A DNA stretch of 64,000 nt from Trichomonas vaginalis G3 (GCF_026262505.1 NC_067204.1:8155797-8219796); one strand, 5' to 3'; positions 52,129-60,248 are shown, counted from the stretch's first letter. A program made the numbers and translations. Notes: generated by a model from the letters alone, not told the origin.

Positions 52129-52281
52129 TTAGTTTGGTTTGTTTTCAACTGGTTGTTGTTGTTTTTTAAGTCGGTCTAAAACTTCCTGAGGTATAGGAAG
52201 AACTTGACAAACACGTTGTGTAACTGCTGGAAGTCGACAAATCCATCTTGAGCCCATTTGTCTTAAAGCTGTATTGTTCAT
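52129..52281 (-). CDS. small hypothetical Maverick protein, 50 aa
   Basis: An ATG frame encodes MNNTALRQMGSRWICRLPAV followed by TQRVCQVLPIPQEVLDRLKK and QQQPVENKPN. It fits snugly between its neighbours (19-20 bases on each side), has the same TCATCTCAGTAAAAAA leader as the genes on either side, and a believable composition. Probably a real small virion-type gene. Confidence 0.5.
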   Translation of the reverse strand: MNNTALRQMGSRWICRLPAVTQRVCQVLPIPQEVLDRLKKQQQPVENKPN

Positions 52282-52300
52282 TTCATCTCAGTAAAAAACT

Positions 52301-52702
52301 TTACATTCCCCAAGTTTGAGGTGGTTGCGGTTGGTTATTGTTTACCCACTGTTGTGCATGGTTATATCCTCTGTTAAAGAATCTTTCACCTTGGTCCATA
52401 TAGTGTCCTGCTTGGTTATAGTAGTCATTTGCTTTGTTATAATAGTTTCCTGCTTGTCTGGAAACATTGTCCATCCATCCTTGAACTTTTCCTCTTGTTT
52501 CAGGATTTGGAATAAGATTTGTTGCATCTCGTGCTACATCCCAACCTTTCTGTACAGTTTGTATAATAGGTTGTGCTTTCTCTTTAAGTATACCTAATGT
52601 ACTCAAAATCTTCCTTCCAACTCCAAATACACCTCTGGCTATTGTTCCCACTGCGGGCAAAAATCTGGATGCAACTCCTGCTAATGCGCCAAATAAACCC
52701 AT
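52301..52702 (-). CDS. pVI-like amphipathic minor capsid protein, 133 aa
   Basis: The first ~35 residues are an amphipathic, glycine/alanine-rich helix (MGLFGALAGVASRFLPAVGT, then IARGVFGVGRKILSTLG), the type of membrane-lytic N-terminus seen in adenovirus protein VI and its Polinton analogues. A Tyr/Asn/Gly-rich region (GNYYNKANDYYNQAGHYMDQ) and a Gln/Pro end follow. In that family the helix is freed on cell entry to break the endosome; here the role is inferred from the sequence type. Whole gene; it shares its leader type with the 52129 gene. Confidence 0.55.
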   Translation of the reverse strand: MGLFGALAGVASRFLPAVGTIARGVFGVGRKILSTLGILKEKAQPIIQTVQKGWDVARDATNLIPNPETRGKVQGWMDNVSRQAGNYYNKANDYYNQAGHYMDQGERFFNRGYNHAQQWVNNNQPQPPQTWGM

Positions 52703-52719
52703 TTCTTATGGGTTAAAAA

Positions 52720-53679
52720 ATGACGAATCCAAACAAGGACCCCTATGTTTCTAAAGCGACAAAGAAAGCACTCATGGTAAAAATCTTTAGTTCAACACCA
52801 AATGCTTGGTTTATGGATATCTTGGAAAACATTCCGAGGTATAGAGAAGATGGACCACCATACTGGCTAATATTTGTCGGTCAAAACACAAGATACTGTG
52901 AAGCCATACCATTATGGTCCAAAAATATTTTAGATATCTTAGCAGCTTTGACAATATTCGTTGACAAATACCATCCAACAAAACTGACATCTGACTGTGA
53001 AAGTTCTTTCAAATCAGATGATGTAAAAAACTATCTGCGTTCAAAAAATGTAAACCAATATTTCATTGTCGACCAAAACCATTCTGCTCTTGGTGTCATT
53101 GACGGTTGTATAAAAATGTTAAGAGACTTAAACCAACCACAAGGTGGTGAAGCAAATGAAATGTCATATGACGACAAGTATAGACACTTCTCCCAGGCAA
53201 AGATGAGACAAGTTTTAAATATTTACAATAGCCGTAAACAAAAAGGTTTGGGAAACCACTCCCCCGAAGAAATGAAAAACAACCCTGACTTAGAGAAAGA
53301 CTATATATTTAATAGTTTAGTCAAAAGAGACAAACAAGAAAGAATGCCGGGCTTCAAACTTAAGAAAGGTGACAAAGTAAAAATAGAAATACCTAAACGC
53401 GACCCATATGAAAATACTATTGACTATGACAACAATGGGAACCCGACAGGTACTCACCTTCGTGTTCGTAAAAATAGAAGAAAGTATACAAGAGAATATT
53501 ATGAAGTTTTAGGCAAACATGGCAAAATGTACAGACTGCAAGCAGAAGATAAAACTACTATTGTCAGACCTCGTTTCAAACTTGTCAAAGTTCAAGGTGG
53601 TATACTTTCAAAGACAGTTCCTAACCAATATAAGACAACTCCTGACGAATATGCTAAAGAAGTGGAACATGACGACTAA
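52720..53679 (+). CDS. retroviral-type (rve) integrase, 319 aa
   Basis: The Maverick integrase inserts the element and makes the 6-bp duplication. The RNase H-like core is visible: AWFMDILENIPR (first acidic strand, residues ~29-40), then PPYWLIFVGQNTRYCEAIPL (~46-65), LTSDCESSFKSDDVKNYLRS (second acidic residue, ~88-107) and the third block HSALGVIDGCIKMLRDLNQP. The C-terminal part has the SH3-like/chromodomain-like beta segment (GFKLKKGDKVKIEIPKRDPY, then RKNRRKYTREYYEVLGKHGK) seen in other Maverick integrases. The frame is whole. It overlaps the 3' end of the tail-fibre gene by four bases, convergent. Confidence 0.85.
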   Translation: MTNPNKDPYVSKATKKALMVKIFSSTPNAWFMDILENIPRYREDGPPYWLIFVGQNTRYCEAIPLWSKNILDILAALTIFVDKYHPTKLTSDCESSFKSDDVKNYLRSKNVNQYFIVDQNHSALGVIDGCIKMLRDLNQPQGGEANEMSYDDKYRHFSQAKMRQVLNIYNSRKQKGLGNHSPEEMKNNPDLEKDYIFNSLVKRDKQERMPGFKLKKGDKVKIEIPKRDPYENTIDYDNNGNPTGTHLRVRKNRRKYTREYYEVLGKHGKMYRLQAEDKTTIVRPRFKLVKVQGGILSKTVPNQYKTTPDEYAKEVEHDD

Positions 53680-55085
53680 GCATTTCTATACCATGCGTAA
53701 ACTGTCATGTAAGGTGGCATGTAGTCTTTACTTTGTCCCGTTGTTTGCGTATATCCCGAAACGCGATGTGTATGGTTTCCTCCTCCCTCAGTGTTACTCC
53801 AGAAACAATTTATAGCAAACTTAACGTTGTCTTTAACATCATATCCTTTACCTTTTGTCATTGCTGACCAATCCCAATATCTATGCTTATGCCAACCTGC
53901 TTGAGATGTACTTAAATCTATGTAGTGACTGTGCGCAGGTAAGTTTTCACCTGAAATCGTTTTACTTCCACCTGTTTCCTTTGAAGAGTTTGCACAATAC
54001 AAAAACCTGTCGACTATTTGAGTCCAAGTTCCAAAACCAAGTACTACTTCTGGTCTGGTAGAGTTCATTGACGTATAAATAGAGCCTATAGGATATAATG
54101 TTTGAAGTATTTCTGTCTTTAATGTTTGAAGCTCTGTTTTGTCTGCTTTCTTGTCATATAAATCTTGAGCAGTGAATTTAATATTATGTTCATCCTTCAT
54201 GACATAAACATCTTTACATCTAATGTTTCTCATCGTCGTTATGTCGTCATCCGATGTTAAACCTTGTGGAAAGTTAGGAGGTTTCCAATATAATACATCC
54301 CCACCAGTTTCTTCAACCGTTCCTTCAATACTTTCTATAGCAACAGTTGTAAAACTTGTATGTGTATGAGTCTTATTTGCTTTCTTCTCTAACTCATCGT
54401 TAACATAAGTTTTATCTGCGTTAAGGTCTAAACATCCTGAAACCCATCCTGTATTGGCTTTACCTTTTAAAATCTTCGATGTCCGTTCATGGTACCATTC
54501 AACCCTTTCTTTCATTTCGTTATCTTTTTCATCCACATATTCCTTATCCGCCTTCTTCACTAACACACTAGCCACCCATCCCTTATCTGCTTTCTTTTCA
54601 AGGCTAACGTTTAAGTCTGTTATTTCAGATATAGAATGTGTATGAGTCTTTTTAGAATATTCGTTTTCAGCTCTTGTCACTTCACTTGACATTTTATTGT
54701 CAACATATGTTTTGTCTGCTAGTTCAGGATGAGTATGTTCTTTTGTTGCATAAGCATTGTTAGCTCTTTCTTCTTCTTTTGCTATTGCATCGTCTACATA
54801 TTCTTTGTCAGCTTTGTTGTCAACATCTGCTTTCAAAAGAAGTTCATTTATAGGTTTCTCGTTTAAAGTTCCTTTTGTTGGATTTATACAGACAGTATGG
54901 TTCTTATTGTCTTGAAACAGAAACTCATCTGTCATTGGGTTTAATGTCAGTTTTAAGTTTCCTTCTTTCAATGACTCAGATATCTTAGAATAGTTTGAAA
55001 AGTTTGTTGTGTTCTTATTTAGAGCTTGCATAATGAGTTGTCGGTTGTGTTGTATTTCTCTCATAGACGCTGTTTCATTTGACAT
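53676..55085 (-). CDS. phage-type tail fibre with collar domain, 469 aa
   Basis: The N-terminal two thirds is a repeat shaft: KADKEYVDD, KADKGWVAS, NADKTYVND, KADKTELQT, interspersed with THTHSISEITDLNVSLEK and HTHPELADKTYVDNK. These are the coil-and-His/Asp units of phage long- and short-tail fibres. The C-terminus is a Tail_Collar-type tip: LYPIGSIYTSMNSTRPEVVL, GFGTWTQIVDRFLYC, TGGSKTISGENLPAHSHYID and finally MPPYMTVYAWYRNA, nearly the canonical phage ending (MPPY-x-x-V-x-x-W). A receptor-binding spike for the virion is the natural role. The gene is whole and its start is divergent (18 bases) from the penton-like gene at 55104. Confidence 0.85.
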   Translation of the reverse strand: MSNETASMREIQHNRQLIMQALNKNTTNFSNYSKISESLKEGNLKLTLNPMTDEFLFQDNKNHTVCINPTKGTLNEKPINELLLKADVDNKADKEYVDDAIAKEEERANNAYATKEHTHPELADKTYVDNKMSSEVTRAENEYSKKTHTHSISEITDLNVSLEKKADKGWVASVLVKKADKEYVDEKDNEMKERVEWYHERTSKILKGKANTGWVSGCLDLNADKTYVNDELEKKANKTHTHTSFTTVAIESIEGTVEETGGDVLYWKPPNFPQGLTSDDDITTMRNIRCKDVYVMKDEHNIKFTAQDLYDKKADKTELQTLKTEILQTLYPIGSIYTSMNSTRPEVVLGFGTWTQIVDRFLYCANSSKETGGSKTISGENLPAHSHYIDLSTSQAGWHKHRYWDWSAMTKGKGYDVKDNVKFAINCFWSNTEGGGNHTHRVSGYTQTTGQSKDYMPPYMTVYAWYRNA

Positions 55086-55103
55086 TTTTATTCTAGATAA
55101 AAT

Positions 55104-55952
55104 ATGCTTTCAATAGAAAAAGAAAATTCTAGAGTTGCTACAACTAAACCATTAGATGAACTTTTTACCAATGTAGGTCAAAAGTTTGAGACAGAGACCG
55201 TAAAGCATGAAGGCTATCGTTTTGACTACCCGTTAAGATGGTTAAGAGACCCATCCGTCACAAAAGCTATTGGCTTTCGTAGAATGAAGTTCATTTCAGA
55301 AGCCATACATGGTTTCCCATTTACGGTCGGTTTTGAAGTTCGATACTATAACAAAGAAAAACGTATGTATGAGAAATTTGAACAGGGAAAACTTTTACAA
55401 GTGAATTTGCTTGTAAACTTAGAAACAACTCTTCAAGCTTTTCAAGAAAAAATAAACGATATCTATCTCGAATATGCAAAACAGTACAACATTGACGAAG
55501 GAGAGTACCATCTCGATATTATATATGACAGGAAAAATGCAACTGTTAAAATCAATAGAATAGAAGACCTTGGAGAAAACGTTTATATTTCTACAAAATA
55601 TAACAACTTGGCATGGTATAGATTTATGAGGATGTTAAATCAGCCTGCAGAATATCCAGTACACCCGGACTTTTATGAAGTCGAAAACCCTAATGGAACA
55701 TATGAAAATGTTTTCGACTCAGATGCTATTATAGTTCATGCTTCATTTTCTGGCGCCCAAAACTCTTTTTTATGCTTGGCAAATGACTTTTACGAAAAAC
55801 CTACAAAGCTATATGAACCACCAAGTGGAAGTATTTCAGACTTTCAAGTATGGTTTACAACAGATGGAAGAAAGAGAATAGTTCCATTATACCATGCGTT
55901 TTACTTAGAACTTAGTTTCATATACAACTACTATCGAACGGTAAAAATATAA
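55104..55952 (+). CDS. penton/minor-capsid-like protein, 282 aa (paralogue 2)
   Basis: Close paralogue of 49857-50717: shared GYRFDYPLRWLRDPSVTKAI and GFRRMKF, the central FVHASFSGAQNSF-type step (IIVHASFSGAQNSFLCLAND), KLYEPPSGSISDFQVWFTTD and LPLYHAFYLELSFIYNY-like end (IVPLYHAFYLELSFIYNY). It sits next to the fibre gene in divergent orientation. In adenoviruses the penton base holds the fibre; by analogy this paralogue may be the fibre's base. Whole gene. Confidence 0.6.
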   Translation: MLSIEKENSRVATTKPLDELFTNVGQKFETETVKHEGYRFDYPLRWLRDPSVTKAIGFRRMKFISEAIHGFPFTVGFEVRYYNKEKRMYEKFEQGKLLQVNLLVNLETTLQAFQEKINDIYLEYAKQYNIDEGEYHLDIIYDRKNATVKINRIEDLGENVYISTKYNNLAWYRFMRMLNQPAEYPVHPDFYEVENPNGTYENVFDSDAIIVHASFSGAQNSFLCLANDFYEKPTKLYEPPSGSISDFQVWFTTDGRKRIVPLYHAFYLELSFIYNYYRTVKI

Positions 55953-55954
55953 TT

Positions 55955-56200
55955 TTTTAATACGGTTGAGGTGTTGGATTTGGTTGCCAACTAGACTGTG
56001 GTGCAGGTTCAGGCTGTTGTATAACAGGAGCTTGTTCTTCTGGTTCAGGGTCTTTAGGTATAATACAACAAACTGACCTACTCTTTTACCAATATTTTTG
56101 ACTCCGTTCCAAATTCCTCTTCCTACGGTTTTTATTCCATTCCATATACCTCTTCCAACATTTCGAAAGAAGTTTCCTATTCTTCCAAAAACCCATTTTA
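55955..56200 (-). pseudogene. second pVI-like amphipathic protein, interrupted
   Basis: The minus strand carries a glycine/aromatic-rich amphipathic stretch (GRIGNFFRNVGRGIWNGIKT, then VGRGIWNGVKNIGKRVGQF) with two copies of a VGRGIWNG unit, and a Pro/Gln-rich end near 55960-56060. About two breaks. It is a shorter cousin in style, not clearly in descent, of the pVI-like protein at 52301. Confidence 0.45.
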
Positions 56201-56213
56201 CTATATGTAAAAT

Positions 56214-56576
56214 CTAATGTCCACCTAGTCTCTTACGTTTCCTTCTGAGTTCCATAGCATTTTTTAACTGGAGCTCATACATTCTGTTTCTCCTCTGGTA
56301 GAAAACATATTCTGGGTCAACTCCTGTGTTCGCGTCATCTGCATAAAGTTGTTTATATCCCACTTCAGGGTTTGTATAAAACTCTTTCCATCTCATATTT
56401 GCATACCATGGTGGCAAACCTAACGCAGCGTCATTTGACATGGCAGTTTGCATTTGTACATCTGTTGGCACTTGACCATAGTTTGCCATTGCAGTTTGTA
56501 TTCTAACTTCATTTGGAATATTCTCTGGGTTTGGTTGTCCAGGTTGCTGTGCATTTGCTAAGTTCTGTGCGTCCAT
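56214..56576 (-). CDS. hypothetical Maverick protein, 120 aa
   Basis: Whole frame: an Asn/Gln/Pro-rich N-terminal half with a two-fold repeat (NEVRIQTAMANYGQVPT, DVQMQTAMSNDAALGLP), then PWYANMRWKEFYTNPEVGYK and a basic helical end (ELQLKNAMELRRKRKRLGGH). Such a basic tail with GGH could be a core or protease-processed virion protein. Family unknown. Confidence 0.45.
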   Translation of the reverse strand: MDAQNLANAQQPGQPNPENIPNEVRIQTAMANYGQVPTDVQMQTAMSNDAALGLPPWYANMRWKEFYTNPEVGYKQLYADDANTGVDPEYVFYQRRNRMYELQLKNAMELRRKRKRLGGH

Positions 56577-56599
56577 TTAATATTAGATAAAAATATCTC

Positions 56600-56731
56600 T
56601 TACGAGTACATATGCTGGACATTTGCAGGCATTGGTTCATCTTCATATTCTCTGTACCTTTCTGCCACGTCAAATAAATAAATGACACAATGGAAAAAAC
56701 CTAAAACAAGTAGTCCTATTTCAAACCACAT
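56600..56731 (-). CDS. small single-span membrane protein, 43 aa
   Basis: An ATG frame encodes MWFEIGLLVLGFFHCVIYLF followed by DVAERYREYEDEPMPANVQH and MYS: one N-terminal hydrophobic span and a charged tail. The ATG lies just inside the methyltransferase 3' end (overlap 16 bases), an arrangement typical of compact viral genomes. The repeat at 33715-33895 does not extend into it. Likely a real small membrane gene. Confidence 0.45.
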   Translation of the reverse strand: MWFEIGLLVLGFFHCVIYLFDVAERYREYEDEPMPANVQHMYS

Positions 56732-57534
56732 TTACTTACTAGTAAAATTTCTTTGTTATGACACTTTCTCCGGTTTATAGGACCTCTCTCATATTCTATC
56801 TTGTCATATCTAAACTCATAGTCATGTATGTCCTCTAACCATCTCATAACGGTTTCCAAACCACTTTTATCGGATGTAAAGTAAAAGCATGGACAGTTAT
56901 GTAAAACGTCTAAAGTTTCTAAAGAGTCTCTCAAAGTCCAGTCTACTTGGTATTGAAAATCGCATGTGTTATAGAACGGCGGGTCCACTATAAAGAAAAC
57001 ATTTTCCTTGTCTTTATATTTTTCATACAACTCTGTCCAATGACATCTCACAAACTCTATACCCTCAATATATTTTTCTATGTCCTCTTTGAAAACATTT
57101 GTATAGTTAAGATATAAAACATTTGACATAAGTGTTTCAATGTCATGAACTCTTATAGAACCACTATATAATAGTCTAGCAGATATACTATCCCAGTCTA
57201 TATATTCTGCTTTTTTCAAAACCTCTCTCACAATATTTTTCTTATCTAATGGTATACGTTCCATCTTACCTATAGGTATCTTTTCTTTTAACTCTTTCAA
57301 TATTTTGTTAGTGTCTGGAATATGTTTGAGACGGTCCATATAGTTGTCGAAGTCATTGCATATAATCTTTGAGTCTGGGAATATTGTATGGCACAAATGG
57401 GATATATAGAAACTTCCACTGAACAAATCTACAAATGTTAGACCATTCGGTAGTTTCTTAAGTTCTCTCAATATAATATCTTTACATCTACTCTTATTTC
57501 CAAAGAAGGGTAACGGTGGTTTTGTAAAATTCAT
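56716..57534 (-). CDS. Dam/D12-type DNA adenine methyltransferase, 272 aa
   Basis: Class alpha N6-adenine methyltransferase: PLPFFGNKSRCKDIILRELK near the start (family P-x-x-x-G-x-K), AdoMet motif I at GLTFVDLFSGSFYIS (residues ~34-48), a conserved ICNDFDNYM step, and the catalytic motif IV FFIVDPPFYN (~173-182; DPPF in place of DPPY). The C-terminus (FYFTSDKSGLETVMRWLEDI) is the usual Dam tail. It would methylate adenine in a short site, possibly marking element DNA. N6-methyladenine is the main DNA methyl mark reported in T. vaginalis, so an active copy could matter to the host. The frame is whole. A part copy lies at the left end (33715-33895). Confidence 0.85.
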   Translation of the reverse strand: MNFTKPPLPFFGNKSRCKDIILRELKKLPNGLTFVDLFSGSFYISHLCHTIFPDSKIICNDFDNYMDRLKHIPDTNKILKELKEKIPIGKMERIPLDKKNIVREVLKKAEYIDWDSISARLLYSGSIRVHDIETLMSNVLYLNYTNVFKEDIEKYIEGIEFVRCHWTELYEKYKDKENVFFIVDPPFYNTCDFQYQVDWTLRDSLETLDVLHNCPCFYFTSDKSGLETVMRWLEDIHDYEFRYDKIEYERGPINRRKCHNKEILLVSKCGLK

Positions 57535-57583
57535 TTTATATATAATAAAAATGTTTTTTTCCTGAAAAGTGACAGAAAAGGCT

Positions 57584-57735
57584 TCTCAAAGTATACTTCC
57601 TTGGAACGCCCGTAACTTTTCCTGTAGCGACGATAGACCCTTACTTGTCCGGACAAAGTTATACTAAACATCTTCAGGGCTAGAAGGGGCGCAGCCCCTA
57701 GAAGCCCCACTACCTTTTTTTTTTTTTTTTTTTTT
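57584..57735 (-). repeat. Maverick B right terminal inverted repeat
   Basis: About 152 bp, the mirror of the left end: T-tract, GGTAGTGGGGCTTCTAGGGG (read on the minus strand), one GGGGC-TGC-GCCCC hairpin, TTGTCCGGACAA (57645-57656), TCTATCGTCGCTACAGG and ACTTTGAGA. It lacks the two extra hairpin units of the left end. Confidence 0.85.
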
Positions 57736-57741
57736 ATTCAA
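57736..57741. repeat. target site duplication ATTCAA, right
   Basis: Copy of the left flank of Maverick B (33400-33405). Confidence 0.8.
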
Positions 57742-59104
57742 ATTATTATTATCACAAATGACTAGTATTTAGAAAAATCATTGTTTCAGTATTCGGCACA
57801 TTCAATTTTTGGAAAACCAAATTTGAAATTTAAGCATTAAGGAAATAAAAGCAAAATAAATAATTCAATATGCTTTATTGATTATACACTTGCATTTCAA
57901 AAGGATTTTTAAAATTTTTCTAACAATTTTTTAAAAATTATTGAAAAATTTAGAGACAGGACATTTAATCTGGGCATATTAGAGGCTAATATGCATTCTG
58001 ATTACCATAGTTGCAATAATGTGAATCAACATCCTAAAGTACTCACAAAATCTAGATTGAGAGGCGGTCAATGACTTTTGAGGGGAAATTAACGCATGGA
58101 ATTTAATATTATTTAGGTTGATATTCTTGCTTATTATTTCAGAAAAAAAATCTTAAAAATTTCAATATGAAAATTGAAAGCAATTCAAAAAATTGCTAAC
58201 ATGTAAATTTTAATATCCTATGCATAATTTCATATTTTGAACATTTTTTATTTTTGCTTAAAACTTAAAATTTTGCGAATTTAATATAATTTATAAAATA
58301 TAATACGTATATATATTTAAAATACACTAAATTTAATTGTTAATTGACGTTTTTGGGAATGAATTTTATCAAAACATGCCTGAATCCGAAAATTTGAAAG
58401 AACGAATTACACAATCATATATGTAGAATTCAAAATACAAACTTAAAGATTGTATACGTTTAAAATTATTCAGATTGTGTTTGATTTCCACTCATTCTGT
58501 TTCTTTTGAACTCTAACACTAACATTTCATGATGATTACATGATCCATTTATACATGGTTGAATTGTTCCAGATTCTACCAGAAAATCAATCCAAATTTC
58601 TCAATGCATTCATGTTGATTGGACAAAATTTAAAATTTATCAGCCTGTTTCCAGAGAAACTCATATATTCCCTAATGAAATGTAATTTTTGCTACATTTA
58701 TTTCAATCAAATTTCAAAAAATTGACTGCAGAGCTTGAAAAGGTGATGAATCATGTTGTTATTAGATGTACATATTAGATTTACTATTTCCAAAAAATGC
58801 TCAAATTTGAATAGTTTTTAGAAAATTTGGAATTACACTCCTTACATTATATATAATTAAATGTTTAAATTTTATTTATTTTTCCCTTTTAATTTTATAA
58901 CGTGCTCTATCAAAACTAACCTCTCAATTGAAGGCCACAAAATCTAAGTAGTGAGGGTACACAAATTTTGTATGGAGTACGGTTCAATTTTTGAGAGCCT
59001 CACTACTTAGATTTTGTGACTACCTTATCATAAATGGGGAAAACGAATAACTTTGATTTCTTTTTTTGAGAAGATTTTCTGTACGTTTTAAAATTTTATA
59101 CTTG
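57742..59104. other. gene-free spacer with one perfect inverted repeat
   Basis: AT-rich host DNA that continues the spacer cut by Maverick B. Only the 21-bp inverted repeat at 58936-59018 stands out. A 61-codon frame at 58540 has no support. Confidence 0.5.
58936..59018. repeat. perfect 21-bp inverted repeat, 41-bp spacer
   Basis: The arm CACAAAATCTAAGTAGTGAG plus G (58936-58956) is mirrored exactly at 58998-59018. It lies about 85 bases upstream of the next ATG. It could be a small transposon footprint or a regulatory cruciform. Confidence 0.7.
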
Positions 59105-60088
59105 ATGAGCGATGACCAAGATGCAGAAAAGGCTCTGACAAATTTCATACAGTACGGACAATTCCCTTTAGCACATATATTTGAACGCGTTGTTCGTGTA
59201 TGCTTTAAAAAGAAAATTCTTTTCGTTTTAGATGGAGATTACGATAAAGCTTCTCTTTATGACATAACAATTACAAAACTTTCGCAACTTCTAGCAGATA
59301 ATCAACTTGGATATAAAATTGATGCAATAAAAGCAAAAGATGAGAGACGAATTGAAGAATTACAAGAAAGAATAAATATCACCAATGAAATTTATCAAAA
59401 AAGAATAGAAAACTTAGAAAAAGATTACCAAAATCGAGTAAACTCTCTCCTTGAGAGACAGGAAAAAGAAGTTGATAGATTTGAAGAAAAATGGAATAGT
59501 CCATTGAATTATGCAAAGTATTCGAAACCTTCGAATAGTTTACTACAACTTAGATACATAGAACGCAAGCAAGCCATATTTAAAGATTATATTGATGCAA
59601 GAAAAACTAAAATGGAAGCTGATAAACTTCAGCAGAAAGAGGAAGAAGCTGTACATGAACTTATGCAGAGCAATATGAATAAAGCATATACGAAACTTGT
59701 ACTACGACAAGATAATGATGTGAAGAAACTCGAGGATCTAGGTAAGAAAGCAATAAATGAACTTAAGCGTGAATTGAACCATGAAATTGAATGTATTAAT
59801 AAAACAATAAGCAATATAAAGCGTAAAGAAGGAAAAACGATTAATAAGAAGATGTATTCCCTATCTCCGCATCTAATGAATACAAATCAAACATTTAACT
59901 CAACTAATGGCGAAGAAAGCGATGAATTCAGCTTCTTGTCCCCAAGAACAGCATCTCTGTATTCTATCTTCAGAGATGCTGATCCAAATGAACTAAATAT
60001 TCTTCGACCAACAAACGAAAAACTAGATAGTATCATTAGTGATGAGTTAAATAAGCCATTCAAACCTTTACCTAAGAAACTCAAATAA
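59105..60088 (+). CDS. coiled-coil protein of a trichomonad-specific type, 327 aa
   Basis: The N-terminal ~80 residues are globular (ALTNFIQYGQFPLAHIFERV, then FKKKILFVLDGDYDKASLYD). A long coiled coil covers residues ~80-265 (RRIEELQERINITNEIYQKR, DYQNRVNSLLERQEKEVDRF). Within it is the W-N-S-P-L-N-Y-A-K-Y-S-K-P-S step followed by LLQLRYIERKQAIFKDYIDA. The tail is Ser/Asn-rich. I believe this is one of a multicopy trichomonad coiled-coil family but cannot name a function. I set the start at 59105 (MSDDQDAEKA); the frame upstream to 59066 is basic and untypical. Confidence 0.6.
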   Translation: MSDDQDAEKALTNFIQYGQFPLAHIFERVVRVCFKKKILFVLDGDYDKASLYDITITKLSQLLADNQLGYKIDAIKAKDERRIEELQERINITNEIYQKRIENLEKDYQNRVNSLLERQEKEVDRFEEKWNSPLNYAKYSKPSNSLLQLRYIERKQAIFKDYIDARKTKMEADKLQQKEEEAVHELMQSNMNKAYTKLVLRQDNDVKKLEDLGKKAINELKRELNHEIECINKTISNIKRKEGKTINKKMYSLSPHLMNTNQTFNSTNGEESDEFSFLSPRTASLYSIFRDADPNELNILRPTNEKLDSIISDELNKPFKPLPKKLK

Positions 60089-60248
60089 TATATTAAAATT
60101 TTGTTTGTATTTTATAATATTATGTTCTGCATGATATTTTTTTTCGAGATTTCAAGTCATTTTTTAGAGAAAAATCAGTATTATTTAATAATATTGAATA
60201 TTTTATAAGAATTTATTCAAACAAAATGGAAATCATATCCAAAAACAA

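Larger units (their letters stand above)
33406..57735. mobile_element. Maverick/Polinton B, full-length element
   Basis: A 24.3-kb element delimited by inverted repeats that start with an A-tract (33406-33424) and end with a T-tract (57715-57735). Directly outside are ATTCAA at 33400-33405 and ATTCAA at 57736-57741, a 6-bp target duplication as Mavericks make. It encodes the Polinton hallmarks (retroviral-type integrase, A32-like packaging ATPase, capsid protein) plus a superfamily 3 helicase gene, KilA-N proteins, a phage-type fibre and a Dam methyltransferase. I see no family B polymerase and no adenovirus-type cysteine protease. The left third (33.9-41.9 kb) has a dozen or more breaks. The right two thirds look whole but for one small gene. 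The matching termini and intact target site suggest a fairly recent insertion. Confidence 0.93.

Noticed and set aside
1-57735. Adenovirus-type cysteine protease of the Mavericks
   Set aside because: I looked for a His...Asp/Glu...Cys protease layout in the unassigned genes and could not find one. Maverick A is incomplete in the window, so absence can only be suggested for Maverick B.
58540-58725. 61-codon frame in the spacer after Maverick B
   Set aside because: No Inr, no likeness and random-like composition.
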